Notes: generated from the sequence alone by a model not told the origin. Positions 1 through 9,757 are shown, counted from the stretch's first letter. The stretch is DNA of 64,000 bases from Vogesella mureinivorans (GCF_007644035.1 NZ_VMTV02000134.1:1-64000), one strand, 5' to 3'. Numbers and translations: made by a program.

Positions 1-8
1 ATTTGGTC

Positions 9-19
9 TGTTAAAGAGC
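9..19 (-). promoter_or_regulatory. rrn boxA antitermination element
   Basis: The minus strand reads GCTCTTTAACA, the classical boxA core bound by NusB/NusE(S10) in the leader of rRNA operons. It sits downstream of the promoter at 66-94 in the same direction. This is the main reason for calling the promoter ribosomal. Confidence 0.75.
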
Positions 20-65
20 GGTGCTGACTGGCTTGTTTCGTTTGCGTCGTCAGCTGAGGAGGCGA

Positions 66-94
66 ACTATACCCACCCGGGCGAAGGGCGTCAA
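66..94 (-). promoter_or_regulatory. Strong sigma-70 promoter of rRNA type, reading out of the left edge
   Basis: Read on the minus strand there is a -35 TTGACG (89-94), a 17-base spacer and a -10 TATAGT (66-71). Above it lies an A/T-rich stretch (about 95-125) that could act as an UP element. About 47 bases below the -10 comes a boxA-like element. The combination of near-consensus promoter, UP element, leader and boxA is the layout of bacterial rrn operon promoters. The 16S rRNA gene itself would lie left of position 1 and is not visible. Confidence 0.75.
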
Positions 95-161
95 CACTTT
101 GTTAGCAAAAAACTGTAAATATCTTGCCATGTATCGATAAGTGTTTGATTTGCATGAAAAC

Positions 162-187
162 AAAAAAGCCGCCGTTTTCACGGCGGC
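162..187 (-). terminator. Rho-independent terminator of the carbonic anhydrase gene
   Basis: On the minus strand a perfect 7-bp GCCGCCG/CGGCGGC stem with a 6-base loop is followed by six T. It lies behind the carbonic anhydrase stop and just before the rrn promoter, so it would insulate the rrn operon from read-through. Confidence 0.85.
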
Positions 188-270
188 TTGCGGATGGCGG
201 GCACGGTGTCTGGCCGGCATAGCGGTACACCGCCTACTGCCTGGCTAAACGCTAATAATGACGGCTCTGG

Positions 271-1311
271 CTAGTGGCCGCCCGCCGGTGCGGCGCTCAT
301 GCCGGTGGCGGCATTAAAGAAGTTGCCGGCTTTGGTGAGGGCTGCCAGTTTGGCGGGGTCGGTTTCACCGTTGATATTGGTGATGATGAGCTTGCCCTTG
401 CCTTGCTTGTAGTCGTTGCGGAAATCGTAGAAGGCACCGATGACGGCCAGCTTGCCGGATTCGACCTCCCCGCCGAATTTCAGCATGGCGGATTCCACCT
501 GGTTGTTCACGTTCATCAGTACGCCTTCGTTGACGTTGATGCCTTTAGGGATGTTGATGGTGAGCAGCTCTTTCTGGATGGGGCGTTCCAGTTTGCTGAA
601 GTCGCCACTGGCGGCTGCCACGGCGCCGCAGACGGCGTGGCCGATGAACATGAGCAGCGGAGTGTTCAGGTGGCGTACGCCGTATTCGATGGAGCCTTCG
701 GAGGTGGCCAGCTGGTTACCGATATTGCGCACCATGAACAGGTCGTTGACGGCGTCGGGGTGGAAGGCGTTGCTTTGCACGCGGGAGTCGGCACAGGTGA
801 CCACGGTGGCGCGCGGGGTTTGCTTGCTGGCAAATTTGTCGAAGTAGCTGCTGTTGTTGCGCTTCATGTAGTTGGTGTTGGCCGCGAGCATGGCTTTCAC
901 CAGGTTTTGTACTTTGCCGGTTTCGCTGTCGTGGCCGTGGCCATCGTCATGCGCATCGCCATGCCCTGCCGCTGCACTCGTGTGGGCTTTGGCTTTGCCA
1001 TGGCTGGCAGCGGGTTTATGGCTGCTTGCCGGGCGGGAATGACTAGCGGCTGGCTTGTGCACTGCCGTAGCGGTGTGAATAGCCGGGCGGCGCAGCGGGT
1101 GGATGGACGGCGACAGCGTCTCTGGCGCTTTACTGGCCGCCGGGGTGCCATGGCCGGCGTCGGCTGGCTTGGGTGCCTCGGCGGGGGCGGCGTGGCTGGC
1201 CGGTGCTTTGGGCGCCGCTGCGGGGGCATGCGCGTCGCTGGCCATGGCTGCGGTGGTGCCGAGTGTAAATAACGCGCCAAGCAGCGCTGTAACCATCCCC
1301 TTGTATTCCAT
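271..1311 (-). CDS. Exported beta-class carbonic anhydrase with a long Ala/Pro/His-rich linker
   Basis: Reversible hydration of CO2 to bicarbonate. About 346 residues from the ATG at 1311, chosen because AAGGTG lies just upstream and the product then begins with a signal peptide (MEYKGMVTALLGALF, cleavage after AMA). Residues about 25-130 are low complexity, rich in Ala, Pro, His and Lys, ending in a His/Asp-rich patch (GHGDAHDDGHGH). The beta-CA core follows: the CADSR motif (zinc Cys, then the Asp-Arg dyad) near residue 173 and GHAVCGAV with the His and Cys zinc ligands. The linker makes the protein much longer than typical 210-250-residue enzymes and suggests a tethered or metal-binding periplasmic form (inference). 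An upstream in-frame ATG at 1326 is less likely. Confidence 0.88.
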   Translation of the reverse strand: MEYKGMVTALLGALFTLGTTAAMASDAHAPAAAPKAPASHAAPAEAPKPADAGHGTPAASKAPETLSPSIHPLRRPAIHTATAVHKPAASHSRPASSHKPAASHGKAKAHTSAAAGHGDAHDDGHGHDSETGKVQNLVKAMLAANTNYMKRNNSSYFDKFASKQTPRATVVTCADSRVQSNAFHPDAVNDLFMVRNIGNQLATSEGSIEYGVRHLNTPLLMFIGHAVCGAVAAASGDFSKLERPIQKELLTINIPKGINVNEGVLMNVNNQVESAMLKFGGEVESGKLAVIGAFYDFRNDYKQGKGKLIITNINGETDPAKLAALTKAGNFFNAATGMSAAPAGGH

Positions 1312-1383
1312 ATGGACACCTTGCAAATTAATGTGAGCTTTTAACAGTATCGGCTCTGGCCGGGAAAACTCAATTGTTCAATA

Positions 1384-2277
1384 TCAGCCTTTTACGGTGC
1401 GCGGCCGCCACTGGCTAAGCAATACGCCACCCAGCACCATGACGCAGGCGAGTGCCTGGGTGGCGTTGAGTGTTTCGTCCAGGTACAACCAGGCCAGGAC
1501 CAGGGTAAACAGCGGGATGAGGTTGATGAACGCCCCGGCCAGGGCGACGGGGACCTTGCCTACCGCCCAGGTATACATGCCATACGCGCCCAGCGTGATG
1601 CAGGCGCCCAGATAGAGCACCCATAGCATGGCGTCCAGCGGGTAGTGCTGCGGCCAACTCCCCCATGGCGTGAGCAGTGCGGCGCCGAACCACACGCTGC
1701 CCATCAGCGTCTGGGTGGCGGTGATGACCAGGGCGGAATAGCGCGTGGAGAGCTTCTTGGCGATCAGGACATAACCGGTAGCGCAGAGCATGGCGAGGAA
1801 TTCCAGCAGGTTGCCCAGTACCGGGTTGGGGGCGCTGGCTTGTACCTCGCTACCGCCAGTCAGGACCAGCACCCCGGCCAGCGATAGCGCCAGCCCTAGC
1901 CAGACCATGCGCGGCTGCCGGTCTTTCAGCAGAAAGTGCGCCCCCACAGCCACCAGCAGCGGCAGGGTGGCGGTAATCATGCCGGCTTGCGATGCGCTGG
2001 TATGCAGCAGTGCCTGGGCCTCGAACAAAAAATACAGGCACGGCTCGCACAGCCCCATCAGCAGTAGCCAGCGCCAGTCGCCGGCCTGGTAGCGCCAGCG
2101 TTGGCCACGGCGCAATAGAAACGGCAGCATGCAGACGCTGGCGATGATCATGCGACAGAACAGCACGAATAGCGGGTCGAAGACGGCAAACACGGTCTTG
2201 AGCGCAATAAAGGAGCTGGACCACAGCAGCATGGCTGCGGTGAGGGCGATATAGGGCAACATGGTGACGCCTGTCAT
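1384..2277 (-). CDS. EamA/DMT-family transporter
   Basis: A 297-residue membrane protein with about ten hydrophobic helices arranged as two EamA repeats; the first begins right at the N-terminus (LTAAMLLWSSSFIALK). The family exports small metabolites such as amino acids or drugs, and the substrate cannot be read from the sequence. A second in-frame Met five codons in (position 2262) is an alternative start; neither has a strong ribosome binding site. The gene stands alone, with the carbonic anhydrase downstream and a palindrome of the GCGGCCAAC motif separating it from the chemoreceptor upstream. Confidence 0.8.
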   Translation of the reverse strand: MTGVTMLPYIALTAAMLLWSSSFIALKTVFAVFDPLFVLFCRMIIASVCMLPFLLRRGQRWRYQAGDWRWLLLMGLCEPCLYFLFEAQALLHTSASQAGMITATLPLLVAVGAHFLLKDRQPRMVWLGLALSLAGVLVLTGGSEVQASAPNPVLGNLLEFLAMLCATGYVLIAKKLSTRYSALVITATQTLMGSVWFGAALLTPWGSWPQHYPLDAMLWVLYLGACITLGAYGMYTWAVGKVPVALAGAFINLIPLFTLVLAWLYLDETLNATQALACVMVLGGVLLSQWRPRTVKG

Positions 2278-2326
2278 GCGTGAAGCGGGCGAGTGTGACG
2301 CAGCAGCATGCCGCCGTCAAAACGAC

Positions 2327-2352
2327 TGCGGCCAACCCGGGGGTTGGCCGCA
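2327..2352. repeat. Head-to-head pair of the GCGGCCAAC motif (palindrome)
   Basis: TGCGGCCAACCC and its exact reverse complement are separated by two bases, giving a perfect 12-bp stem. It lies 17 bases behind the stop of the minus-strand chemoreceptor gene and could serve as its terminator or attenuator, although no T-run follows. It is one of six such paired arrangements in the window. Confidence 0.75.
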
Positions 2353-2368
2353 CGCGGGGTAGATAGTG

Positions 2369-3976
2369 CTACAGCTTGTAGGCCGATACGGTGTGCTGCA
2401 TGCTGGACGCCAGCTCGCGCAGGCGCTGCGCCTGGCTGGACGCCTCGCCCGCGGCAATGGCGTTATCGGTGGCCAGGCTGGCTACCGCCTCTACCTGATG
2501 GGCAATGCCATTCGTCGCCGCACCCTGCTCGCGGATGGCCAGGGTAATTTCCCCGACCAGTTCGCAGCTCTGCGTGGCGCTGCTCACGATATCGCCCATG
2601 ACTTCACAGGCACGCCCTGCCTCGGCCACGCCGCCATCCACCCGCTCCACAGCGGCCTGCATACGGGCAACGGCACTGCCGGAAACAGTCTGGATCGCCC
2701 CCACACTGGCTTCGATTTCCTGGGTAGACAGCGCGGTACGCTCGGCCAGCTTGCGGACCTCGTCGGCCACCACGGCAAAGCCACGGCCCATTTCACCGGC
2801 ACGCGCGGCTTCGATGGCGGCGTTCAGCGCCAGCAGGTTGGTCTGGTCGGCCACATCGCGGATCACCGATACCACGCTGGCAATCTCGCGGCTGCGTTCG
2901 TCCAGCTGCGCCATATTGCCCGACGCCTCACCCACGGCAGACGAGATGGCATGAATACTGCCCACCGTGCTGTCGATCACCTTGCGGCCACCGCCAGCGC
3001 TGGCACCGGCACTACGCACCAGCTGGTCTGCTTCCTGCGCGCGATCGCCAACATGGTTGATGCTGACCGTGATTTCTTCCAGCGCCGCTGCCATGGCCGC
3101 AGCCGATTCCGACTGCACGTCCGAGCCATGCGCTACCTTGTGCGCAGCACCCGCCACCGCTTCGGACGCTTCGTTAATCTGGCGGGCGCCGTCCATGATC
3201 TGGCTCAGGCTGCCACGCAGGCTATCGATCAGCTGGTTAAACGCCATCAGCATCTGGGCGATTTCGTCTTTACCCTGCACCTGGGCGCGGCGGGTAAAGT
3301 CCAGGTTACCGGCAATGTCCTGCATCAGCTGTCGTGCGCCACCCAGGCCACGGTCTACCTGGCGGTAAACAGTAAAACCGATCAGGCCAACCAGCAGTGC
3401 CCCCAGCGCGGTCAGGCCGATGGTAATACCCAGCGATTGGGCCTGAATGGCAGCGGAGCTCACACGGTTTGTTTCTACATAGGTGTTGTTGTACTTGGCG
3501 TGTTTGTCCAGCGCCGCTACCGCGTCGTTAATGGCAGGCAGATTACGCTCGTACAGCTGGCGGGCTTCTTCGGTACGCTGCTGGCGCGACAGGTCGAGGA
3601 TATTGCCGTAGAAGCTCCACACCCGTTGCAGCTTCTGGCGCTCGTCGTCCAGCAGGCGCTGGTCTTCCGCGTCGGCCACCAAGGCTTCGTACGATTTGAG
3701 CGACGCCTCGGTCAGGCTGCGCTGCTCTTTCATCTCGGTTTCGATACCCTGCATGCGGGAGGCGTCGGTATTAATGATGTGCAGCAACACCAGCCCGTTG
3801 TAATCCAGAAAATTGGCCCGCGCATCGGCCAGCAGCTGGATGCTGGAAATCGTGGTTTCCGAGTCGTCCAGCAGTGCCTGAAAGCGCTTGAGCTGCCAGA
3901 TGGCCCCGCTGCCCAGCACCAGCATACCCAACACGGTAATCAGTACCAGCAAGCCGAGTTTATGCGCAATTTTCAT
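2369..3976 (-). CDS. Methyl-accepting chemotaxis protein, four-helix-bundle sensor type
   Basis: A 535-residue transmembrane chemoreceptor that would signal through CheA/CheW. Layout: N-terminal membrane helix (about 7-28), a periplasmic alpha-helical ligand domain resembling 4HB_MCP (about 30-185), a second membrane helix (about 188-210), HAMP (about 212-265) and a C-terminal signalling coiled coil. The highly conserved hairpin tip ([20 protein letters not shown], then [17 protein letters not shown]) is intact. There is no C-terminal NWETF-type CheR tether. The start has AAGGGGAAG just upstream. The ligand is unknown. The gene is monocistronic and follows the TRAP/DctBD operon on the same strand. 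Confidence 0.93.
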   Translation of the reverse strand: MKIAHKLGLLVLITVLGMLVLGSGAIWQLKRFQALLDDSETTISSIQLLADARANFLDYNGLVLLHIINTDASRMQGIETEMKEQRSLTEASLKSYEALVADAEDQRLLDDERQKLQRVWSFYGNILDLSRQQRTEEARQLYERNLPAINDAVAALDKHAKYNNTYVETNRVSSAAIQAQSLGITIGLTALGALLVGLIGFTVYRQVDRGLGGARQLMQDIAGNLDFTRRAQVQGKDEIAQMLMAFNQLIDSLRGSLSQIMDGARQINEASEAVAGAAHKVAHGSDVQSESAAAMAAALEEITVSINHVGDRAQEADQLVRSAGASAGGGRKVIDSTVGSIHAISSAVGEASGNMAQLDERSREIASVVSVIRDVADQTNLLALNAAIEAARAGEMGRGFAVVADEVRKLAERTALSTQEIEASVGAIQTVSGSAVARMQAAVERVDGGVAEAGRACEVMGDIVSSATQSCELVGEITLAIREQGAATNGIAHQVEAVASLATDNAIAAGEASSQAQRLRELASSMQHTVSAYKL

Positions 3977-4082
3977 AACTTCCCCTTATGTAGACTCTTA
4001 TAGATTTACGCCTTATTACTTTAGATAGTATGCGTATTCTTGGGCAGCAATGATGAAATCTGTGCGTACAGCCAAGGTGGCT

Positions 4083-5402
4083 TCAAGGCTGGCGGTAATG
4101 TGCTGGCTGAATGCCGTAACGCACCAGCTTGTCGTACAAGGTTTTGCGGGCAATACCCAGTGCCTGGGCGGTGGCGGACACATCACCGGCCAGGCTTTGT
4201 AAAGCTGCAACAATCGCGCGGGCCTCAAACTGCTCTACCTGCTGAGGCAGGCTGCTACTGCTGCCCTGCACCTCATCATCCAGCCCTAATACCCAGCGCT
4301 CGGCCGCATGGGCCAACTCGCGCACATTGCCAGGCCAGGGGGCGGCCATCAGGGCGGCCAGGCTGGCCGCAGAAAGCGGGGGCACCGGGCGGGCAAAGCG
4401 CGCGGCCGCCCGCTGGGCAAAATGGTGGAATAGCTGGGGGATATCTTCGGCACGTTCGCGCAGTGGCGGCAGGCGCAGGGTGACCACGTTCAGCCGGTAG
4501 TACAGATCGGCGCGAAAACGCCCGGCGGCGCTTTCAGCTTTCAGATCCAGCTTGGTGGCGGCCACCACCCGGCACTGCACCGGATGGGCACGGTTGCTGC
4601 CCAGGCGCTCTACGCTGCGGGTTTCCAGGACGCGCAGCAGTTTGGCCTGCAGCGGTAAGGGCATGCCTTCGATTTCGTCCAGAAACAGGGTGCCACCATG
4701 GGCGTATTCTATTTTGCCGATACGGCGCTTGCTGGCACCGGTATAGGCGCCGGGCTCGGCACCAAACATTTCACTTTCAAATACCGTTTCCGGCAACGCG
4801 GCGCAATTGATGGCCACAAACTCGCCACGGGCACCCGGCCCCGCCTGGTGCAGGGCGCGGGCTACCAGCTCTTTGCCGCTGCCTGTTTCCCCCAACACCA
4901 GCACGTCTGCGTCGGTACCCGCTACCGTAGCCAGCCTGGCTTTGAACTGTCGCATAGCGGGGGCGTCGCCCAGCAGCAGGCTGTCGACCCCGTTGCCAGA
5001 CAGACTGGCGCGCAAGCGGCGGTTTTCCAGCTGCAAGCGCCGCTGGGCCAAGGCACGACTCACGGCGTCGATCAGGCGGTCGCGCTGCCAGGGTTTTTCC
5101 AGAAAATCCCAGGCGCCATCCCGCATGGCTTGTACCGCCATGCCGACATCGCCATGCCCGGTCACCAGCAAAACCGGCAGCTCGGGGTCTTGCTGGCGCA
5201 AGCGGGCAAACAGCTGCAAACCGCTCATGGCTGGCAGGCGTACATCGCTGAGTACGATGCAATCCGGGCAGGCTGCAAATTGCGCGAGTGCTGCTTCGGC
5301 ACTGTCGCAGGCGTGCACGCTAAAGTCGGCCAGCTCCAGCGTTTGGGTACAGGCCTCGCGCACGGAGGCGTCGTCTTCTACCAGCAAGATATAAGGTGTC
5401 AT
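4083..5402 (-). CDS. dctD: Sigma-54-dependent response regulator, DctD family
   Basis: A 439-residue NtrC-type activator. Receiver domain at about 1-120 with phospho-acceptor Asp53 (LSDVRLPAMSG) and acidic pair EDD at 9-11. AAA+ domain at about 140-370 with Walker A GETGSGKE and the sigma-54 contact loop as GAYTGA, a Tyr variant of GAFTGA also seen in DctD proteins. C-terminal Fis-type helix-turn-helix at about 390-435 (DVSATAQALGIARKTLYDKL). It overlaps dctB by four bases (ATGA), so the pair is translationally coupled. It should activate the sigma-54 promoter proposed in front of the TAXI binding-protein gene. Confidence 0.9.
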   Translation of the reverse strand: MTPYILLVEDDASVREACTQTLELADFSVHACDSAEAALAQFAACPDCIVLSDVRLPAMSGLQLFARLRQQDPELPVLLVTGHGDVGMAVQAMRDGAWDFLEKPWQRDRLIDAVSRALAQRRLQLENRRLRASLSGNGVDSLLLGDAPAMRQFKARLATVAGTDADVLVLGETGSGKELVARALHQAGPGARGEFVAINCAALPETVFESEMFGAEPGAYTGASKRRIGKIEYAHGGTLFLDEIEGMPLPLQAKLLRVLETRSVERLGSNRAHPVQCRVVAATKLDLKAESAAGRFRADLYYRLNVVTLRLPPLRERAEDIPQLFHHFAQRAAARFARPVPPLSAASLAALMAAPWPGNVRELAHAAERWVLGLDDEVQGSSSSLPQQVEQFEARAIVAALQSLAGDVSATAQALGIARKTLYDKLVRYGIQPAHYRQP

Positions 5403-7183
5403 GGGGTAGCAGTATCCGTCTGCAGCAGGTGCAGGGTAAAGCTGGCACCACCGTGTGGCAGGTTGGCGGTAACGATATGGCCACCGGCATCCCGTACGAT
5501 GCCGGCCACAATGGCCAGCCCCAGACCCAGGCCGTGACCGTACGCTTTGGTGGAGTAGAACGGCTCCAGCACCCGTTGCGGGTTGTCTGCCGGCAAGCCG
5601 GGGCCGTTGTCGCTGACTTGCAGAATGGTCTGGCCAGGCGCGTACTGCAGGGTGATGCGGATATCGCGCTGTGGCTGGTCGGCCAAGGCGTCGGCGGCGT
5701 TACGCAACAGGTTACCCAGCAGCTGTTCTGCGGCCAAGGGGTCGAGCGGCAGGCTGGCGCCGGGCGGGTACTGCCAGTGGCATTGCACTCCACGGTCTGC
5801 CATGGCCTGCTCCATGACCTGCTGCAGCGCTGGCAGGGCGCACTCGCCGCGCACCGGGCGGCGGGTGGCAAACAGCTTGAGCTCGGCCGTCATGGCGGCC
5901 AGCTTGTCGGTTTCCCGCAGGATGCGCCCCAGGTTGCTGTCGGCGTCGTCCAGGCGGCCGCGCGCCAGAAACAGCCGCGTGTTGTCGGCAAAACTGCGCA
6001 ATGCTGCCAATGGCTGGTTCAGTTCGTGAGCAATGCCGGTGGCCATGCGGCCCAGTGCGGCCAGCTTGCCGGTACGGATGAGCTCGGCCTGGGTGTCGCG
6101 CAGCGCCTGTTCGGCCTGCAGCCGTTCTGCTACTTCATCTTGCAGTCGCAGGTTGGCCGCAGCCAGCTCGGTAGTGCGCTCGGCAACGGTACGCTCCAAT
6201 GTAAGCTGCGCGGCCAGCCGCTCGCGCACGCGGCGCAAGCGCAGGCGGGCATACAAAGCGGCCAGCGCTAGCGCCAGCACGGCCAGGCCGCTGATTGCGC
6301 CGGCCTGCCAGGCTTGGTCGCGTGCGGGGCGCGTGTCGCCCAGCAGCATCATGCGCCAGCCCACGCGGCCAACCTGGCGGCTAACAATCAGGTAGTCTTG
6401 CCGCCCCAGGCTGAGGCTATCGCTGCCGTGCCAGATGAACGGCAAGGTCTGCAAGGGTGAGGTGTAATACTGGCGGGTATTGGCCAGCCGGGTGCGTACA
6501 TCCTGTGGCAAGGGGGCCAGGGTGGCAAACTTCCAGGCGCTGCTGGCAGCCAGGGTCACCACGCCCTGCAGATCAGCTACCAGTACCCGCTCGCCGCTGC
6601 GTGCCCAGGCAGACTCCAGCGGAGCCAGGTCGATCTTGGTCACCACCACGCCTTGCACCTCGCCTTGCCGCCACACGGGGCGGGCAATGAACATGCCGGG
6701 CTGGCGCGTGGTGGCGCCCACGCCAAAGAAGCGGCCGGTTTCGCCGCGCAGCGCGGCACGGAAATAAGGGCGAAAAGCGTAGTTATTGCCAATCAGGCTG
6801 TCGCCGCTTTGCCAGTTGCTGCTGGCCAGGGTGGTGCCATGGCGGTCCAGGACAAAGAGCTGGGCGGTGCCGGCTTCGCCGTTCACATCGGCCAGATAGC
6901 GGTTGATGCGCGCTTGCAGCGCGGGGTTGGCCGCATCGCCCAGCAAATTGCCCACATTCGGGTCACGCGATACCACATAGGGCAAGGCTTCAAAGCGGTC
7001 CAGCTCGGCGTCCAGCGCCGTGGCATACAGTGCCAGGCGGTGCGACAGTACCTCGCGCAGCTCGCCTTGTGCCGTGCGCCAGCTGGCCCAGCCGCTCAGC
7101 GCTGCAATCAGGCCGATAAGCAGCAGGCCAAACAGCAGGCGCGCGGGCGCCCGCTGCGGCGGTGGGGCTGGCTGGGTCGTCAC
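5399..7183 (-). CDS. dctB: DctB-type sensor histidine kinase
   Basis: A 594-residue membrane kinase. A Pro-rich cytoplasmic tip, membrane helix at about 15-33, an extracytoplasmic double-Cache-like sensor domain at about 35-290 (with the DctB-like RDPNVGNLL motif near 73-81), a second helix at about 290-312, a short coiled coil, then DHp and catalytic domains. The H-box is AHELNQPLAAL with His386; N box LLRNAADAL and G boxes DNGPGLP and GHGLGLGLAIV are intact. It is cotranscribed with the TRAP transporter and overlaps dctD, so it probably senses the transported carboxylate in the periplasm, as DctB does for C4-dicarboxylates. Confidence 0.9.
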   Translation of the reverse strand: MTTQPAPPPQRAPARLLFGLLLIGLIAALSGWASWRTAQGELREVLSHRLALYATALDAELDRFEALPYVVSRDPNVGNLLGDAANPALQARINRYLADVNGEAGTAQLFVLDRHGTTLASSNWQSGDSLIGNNYAFRPYFRAALRGETGRFFGVGATTRQPGMFIARPVWRQGEVQGVVVTKIDLAPLESAWARSGERVLVADLQGVVTLAASSAWKFATLAPLPQDVRTRLANTRQYYTSPLQTLPFIWHGSDSLSLGRQDYLIVSRQVGRVGWRMMLLGDTRPARDQAWQAGAISGLAVLALALAALYARLRLRRVRERLAAQLTLERTVAERTTELAAANLRLQDEVAERLQAEQALRDTQAELIRTGKLAALGRMATGIAHELNQPLAALRSFADNTRLFLARGRLDDADSNLGRILRETDKLAAMTAELKLFATRRPVRGECALPALQQVMEQAMADRGVQCHWQYPPGASLPLDPLAAEQLLGNLLRNAADALADQPQRDIRITLQYAPGQTILQVSDNGPGLPADNPQRVLEPFYSTKAYGHGLGLGLAIVAGIVRDAGGHIVTANLPHGGASFTLHLLQTDTATP

Positions 7184-7187
7184 GGCG

Positions 7188-7556
7188 TCAATCCTTGCAA
7201 GGTGCTACGGTGGTGACAGTATCGTCGGCGGGTAGCCAGTGCCACAAGGGCTGGCAAGGCTGGCCAGGCAGGCACAAGCGGTAGTCCGGCACGTAGGGGC
7301 TGCGCGTCAGGCGCAGCACCGGCACACGAAGTTGCGGGGAGTAGGTCCAGGCACCGTTTTGCCATACCGCCCCGTCGGGCACCTCCATACCGGCTCCGCT
7401 ACCACGCACGGTGGCCGCAACCAGTAGCAGACCATCCGGCTGTACCTGCCATTGCTCTTGCCAGTCTATCTTTTCGATAGAGTGTGTCCACACCAGGGTA
7501 AAAGCCGCCACCAGCAGCTTGATGCTGGTGGCGGCCGTGGCCAGGCAGAGTGCCAT
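7188..7556 (-). CDS. DUF1850 protein of the TRAP locus
   Basis: A 122-residue protein starting with a hydrophobic segment (about 5-22) that may be a signal or anchor. It shows the DUF1850 pattern WTHSIEK...W.E.W followed by a GSGAGMEVPDGA motif. DUF1850 genes are regularly found beside TRAP permeases of the TAXI class; their function is not established. The start codon overlaps the permease stop by one base (TGATG), and dctB follows four bases after its stop, so the gene is embedded in the operon. Confidence 0.82.
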   Translation of the reverse strand: MALCLATAATSIKLLVAAFTLVWTHSIEKIDWQEQWQVQPDGLLLVAATVRGSGAGMEVPDGAVWQNGAWTYSPQLRVPVLRLTRSPYVPDYRLCLPGQPCQPLWHWLPADDTVTTVAPCKD

Positions 7557-9583
7557 CAGGCTTGCTGCAGCACAGGCTGGCTACGGTGGCGGTACAGATG
7601 CCACAACACAAACACGGCGCTGGCGGCAAAGCCCAGCTCGTCGGTAAGCGGCAGGGCCGCCACCAGCAAGCAAGCGGCCACAAAGGCCAGCACACGCTCG
7701 GCCAACAGCAGGTGGCGCAGCCAGAAGCCGATGGCCACCACGCCCCACAGCGATACCGCCAGCAGCGCCTTGCCAAAAGCGTAGCCTGCGGCCAACCAGT
7801 CGGCCTCGCCACTGAACTGCAGCATCAGTGCCGGCGCATATACCGCCATGTACGGCACAATGAAACCGGCAATGGCGATCTGCACCGCGCGGATGCCGAT
7901 CTTCAGCCCCGACTCGCGCGCGATCGGTGCGGCGGCAAAGGCGGCCAGCGCTACCGGCGGGGTCAGGTCCGCCATGATGCCAAAGTAGAATACGAACATG
8001 TGCGACACAATCAGCGGCACCCCCAGGTCCAGCAGCGCCGGTGCCGCAATGGCACTGGTGATGATGTAGTTGGGGATGGTGGGAATGCCCATGCCCAGCA
8101 CCAGGCAGGTAATCATGGTGAGCACCAGCGACAGAAACAGGCTATGGCTGCCCAGTGCCACCACATAACCGGCAAAGGTCGTGGCAATACCGGTCAACGT
8201 GATGCTGCCGATAATCACCCCCACCAGCGCGCAGGCTACCCCTACCGGCAGGGCATGCATGGCGCCATCCACCAGGGCGGTGTAGGCGGTACGCAGTACC
8301 GGGCGGCCATCCTGGCGCAGCCACAATGCCACGGCCAGCACGGCAATCACCGCCATGGGCACGATGATGCCACCTTTGACAAAGCCCGCAGTCAGCAAGC
8401 CCAGGCCCAGCCAGAAGATGACGCGCAAGGCGGTGCCGCGAATACGCAGCGCCAGCGCCGAGCCAAAGATCAGGATCACCGTCAGCACCAGGCCCATCAT
8501 GCCGGAGAACAACGGCGTGAAACCGGCAAACAGCAGGTACACCAGGCCCAGCAGCGGCAGCAGCAGGTACCACTGCTCGCGCACCGCCTTCCACGGGTCG
8601 GGGCAGTCGGCCTTGGGCAAGCCTACCAACCCGGCACGGCCCGCCTCCAGGTGCACCATCCAGAAGGTGGTAAAGAAGTACAGCACCGCCGGCAGCAAAG
8701 CCGCCTTGCAGATGTCCACGTACGGCACGTTGATGGTTTCGGCCATGATGAAGGCCACCGCCCCCATCACCGGCGGCATGATCTGGCCCCCCATGGAGCT
8801 GGTGGCTTCTACCGCGCCGGCAAAATCCGCCTTGTAGCCGAACTTCTTCATCAGCGGAATGGTGAACTGGCCGGTGGTGACCACGTTGGCCACACCAGAG
8901 CCATTGATGGTGCCCATCAGGCCGGATGAAATCACCGCCACCTTGGCCGGGCCGCCACGAGTATGCCCCACGGTGCCCAAGGCAAAATCATTGAACAGGC
9001 GAATCATGCCGGCCTGCTCCAGAAACGCACCAAACAGGATGAACAGGAAGATATAGCCGGACGACACATAGGTGGGCGTGCCATAGATACCTTCGGTACC
9101 GAAAGACAACTGGCCAATCAGCTGGTCCAGACCATACCCGCGGTGCGCCAGATCGCCGGGCAGGTATTCACCAAAGGCGGCGTAGCCCAGAAAAGTCAGG
9201 CAGATCAGCGGCAGCGCCAGGCCCATCACCCGGCGGGCACCTTCGAACACCAGCAGCAAGGTAACGATACCCACGCCCATGTCCAGCGAGGTCATCTCGC
9301 CGGCACGCTGGATCAGGTCTGCCTCGAACACCCAGTGATAAAACGCCAGCACAAACGACAAACCGGCCAGCGCATAACCCGCCAGCCCGCCCCCTGCCCC
9401 GCGCTGGCCGCGTGCGTTGTACAGCTGAAACACCAGCAGCAGCAAAAAGCCGACGTGCAAGGCACGTACTACGCTGCTGGACAGCGGGCTGAACGCCGCC
9501 GTGATGATCTGGAAAACAGAAAACAGCAGCGCGGTCAGCATGATGCTGCGCGGCAGGCTGCCCTGTTGTAATGAATCACTCAT
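7556..9583 (-). CDS. TRAP transporter permease, fused small and large subunits (DctQM-type)
   Basis: About 675 residues with many hydrophobic helices: an N-terminal DctQ-like four-helix part fused to a DctM-like 12-helix part (conserved GGPAKVAVISSGLMGTINGS at mid-protein). Fused permeases go with TAXI-type binding proteins and use an ion gradient to import organic acids. The start at 9583 is preferred over an upstream in-frame ATG because AGGAGGGG lies directly in front of it, and the extra 41 residues would be Cys/Gly-rich and unlike a membrane N-terminus. It lies between the TAXI binding-protein gene and the DUF1850 gene. Confidence 0.92.
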   Translation of the reverse strand: MSDSLQQGSLPRSIMLTALLFSVFQIITAAFSPLSSSVVRALHVGFLLLLVFQLYNARGQRGAGGGLAGYALAGLSFVLAFYHWVFEADLIQRAGEMTSLDMGVGIVTLLLVFEGARRVMGLALPLICLTFLGYAAFGEYLPGDLAHRGYGLDQLIGQLSFGTEGIYGTPTYVSSGYIFLFILFGAFLEQAGMIRLFNDFALGTVGHTRGGPAKVAVISSGLMGTINGSGVANVVTTGQFTIPLMKKFGYKADFAGAVEATSSMGGQIMPPVMGAVAFIMAETINVPYVDICKAALLPAVLYFFTTFWMVHLEAGRAGLVGLPKADCPDPWKAVREQWYLLLPLLGLVYLLFAGFTPLFSGMMGLVLTVILIFGSALALRIRGTALRVIFWLGLGLLTAGFVKGGIIVPMAVIAVLAVALWLRQDGRPVLRTAYTALVDGAMHALPVGVACALVGVIIGSITLTGIATTFAGYVVALGSHSLFLSLVLTMITCLVLGMGIPTIPNYIITSAIAAPALLDLGVPLIVSHMFVFYFGIMADLTPPVALAAFAAAPIARESGLKIGIRAVQIAIAGFIVPYMAVYAPALMLQFSGEADWLAAGYAFGKALLAVSLWGVVAIGFWLRHLLLAERVLAFVAACLLVAALPLTDELGFAASAVFVLWHLYRHRSQPVLQQA

Positions 9584-9730
9584 GAAACCCCTCCTGCAAA
9601 AGCACAGGTAAGGCGCGCAGGCCGTACCGGCAGGCCAACCCCCGTTGTACCTGCCCCCGGCAGCCCTGCGGCCAACCTGGCAAAACCTGAAACCAAGGTA
9701 AAACACCCAGCCAGCCCACGCCTGGCTACA

Positions 9731-9757
9731 CCACCGGGCCGCCTGGCCAGGCGGGCT
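9731..9757 (-). other. Intercistronic hairpin between TAXI and permease genes
   Basis: A palindrome centred on GCCTGGCCAGGC with arms of about eight base pairs lies 15 bases behind the binding-protein stop, in a 189-base gap within the operon. There is no T-run. Such stem-loops commonly stabilise the upstream message, so more binding protein than permease is made; that role is inferred here. Confidence 0.4.

Noticed and set aside
2366-4003. 545-residue plus-strand open frame opposite the chemoreceptor
   Set aside because: It is a shadow of the high-GC antisense strand; the minus-strand frame has complete MCP domains and a ribosome binding site.
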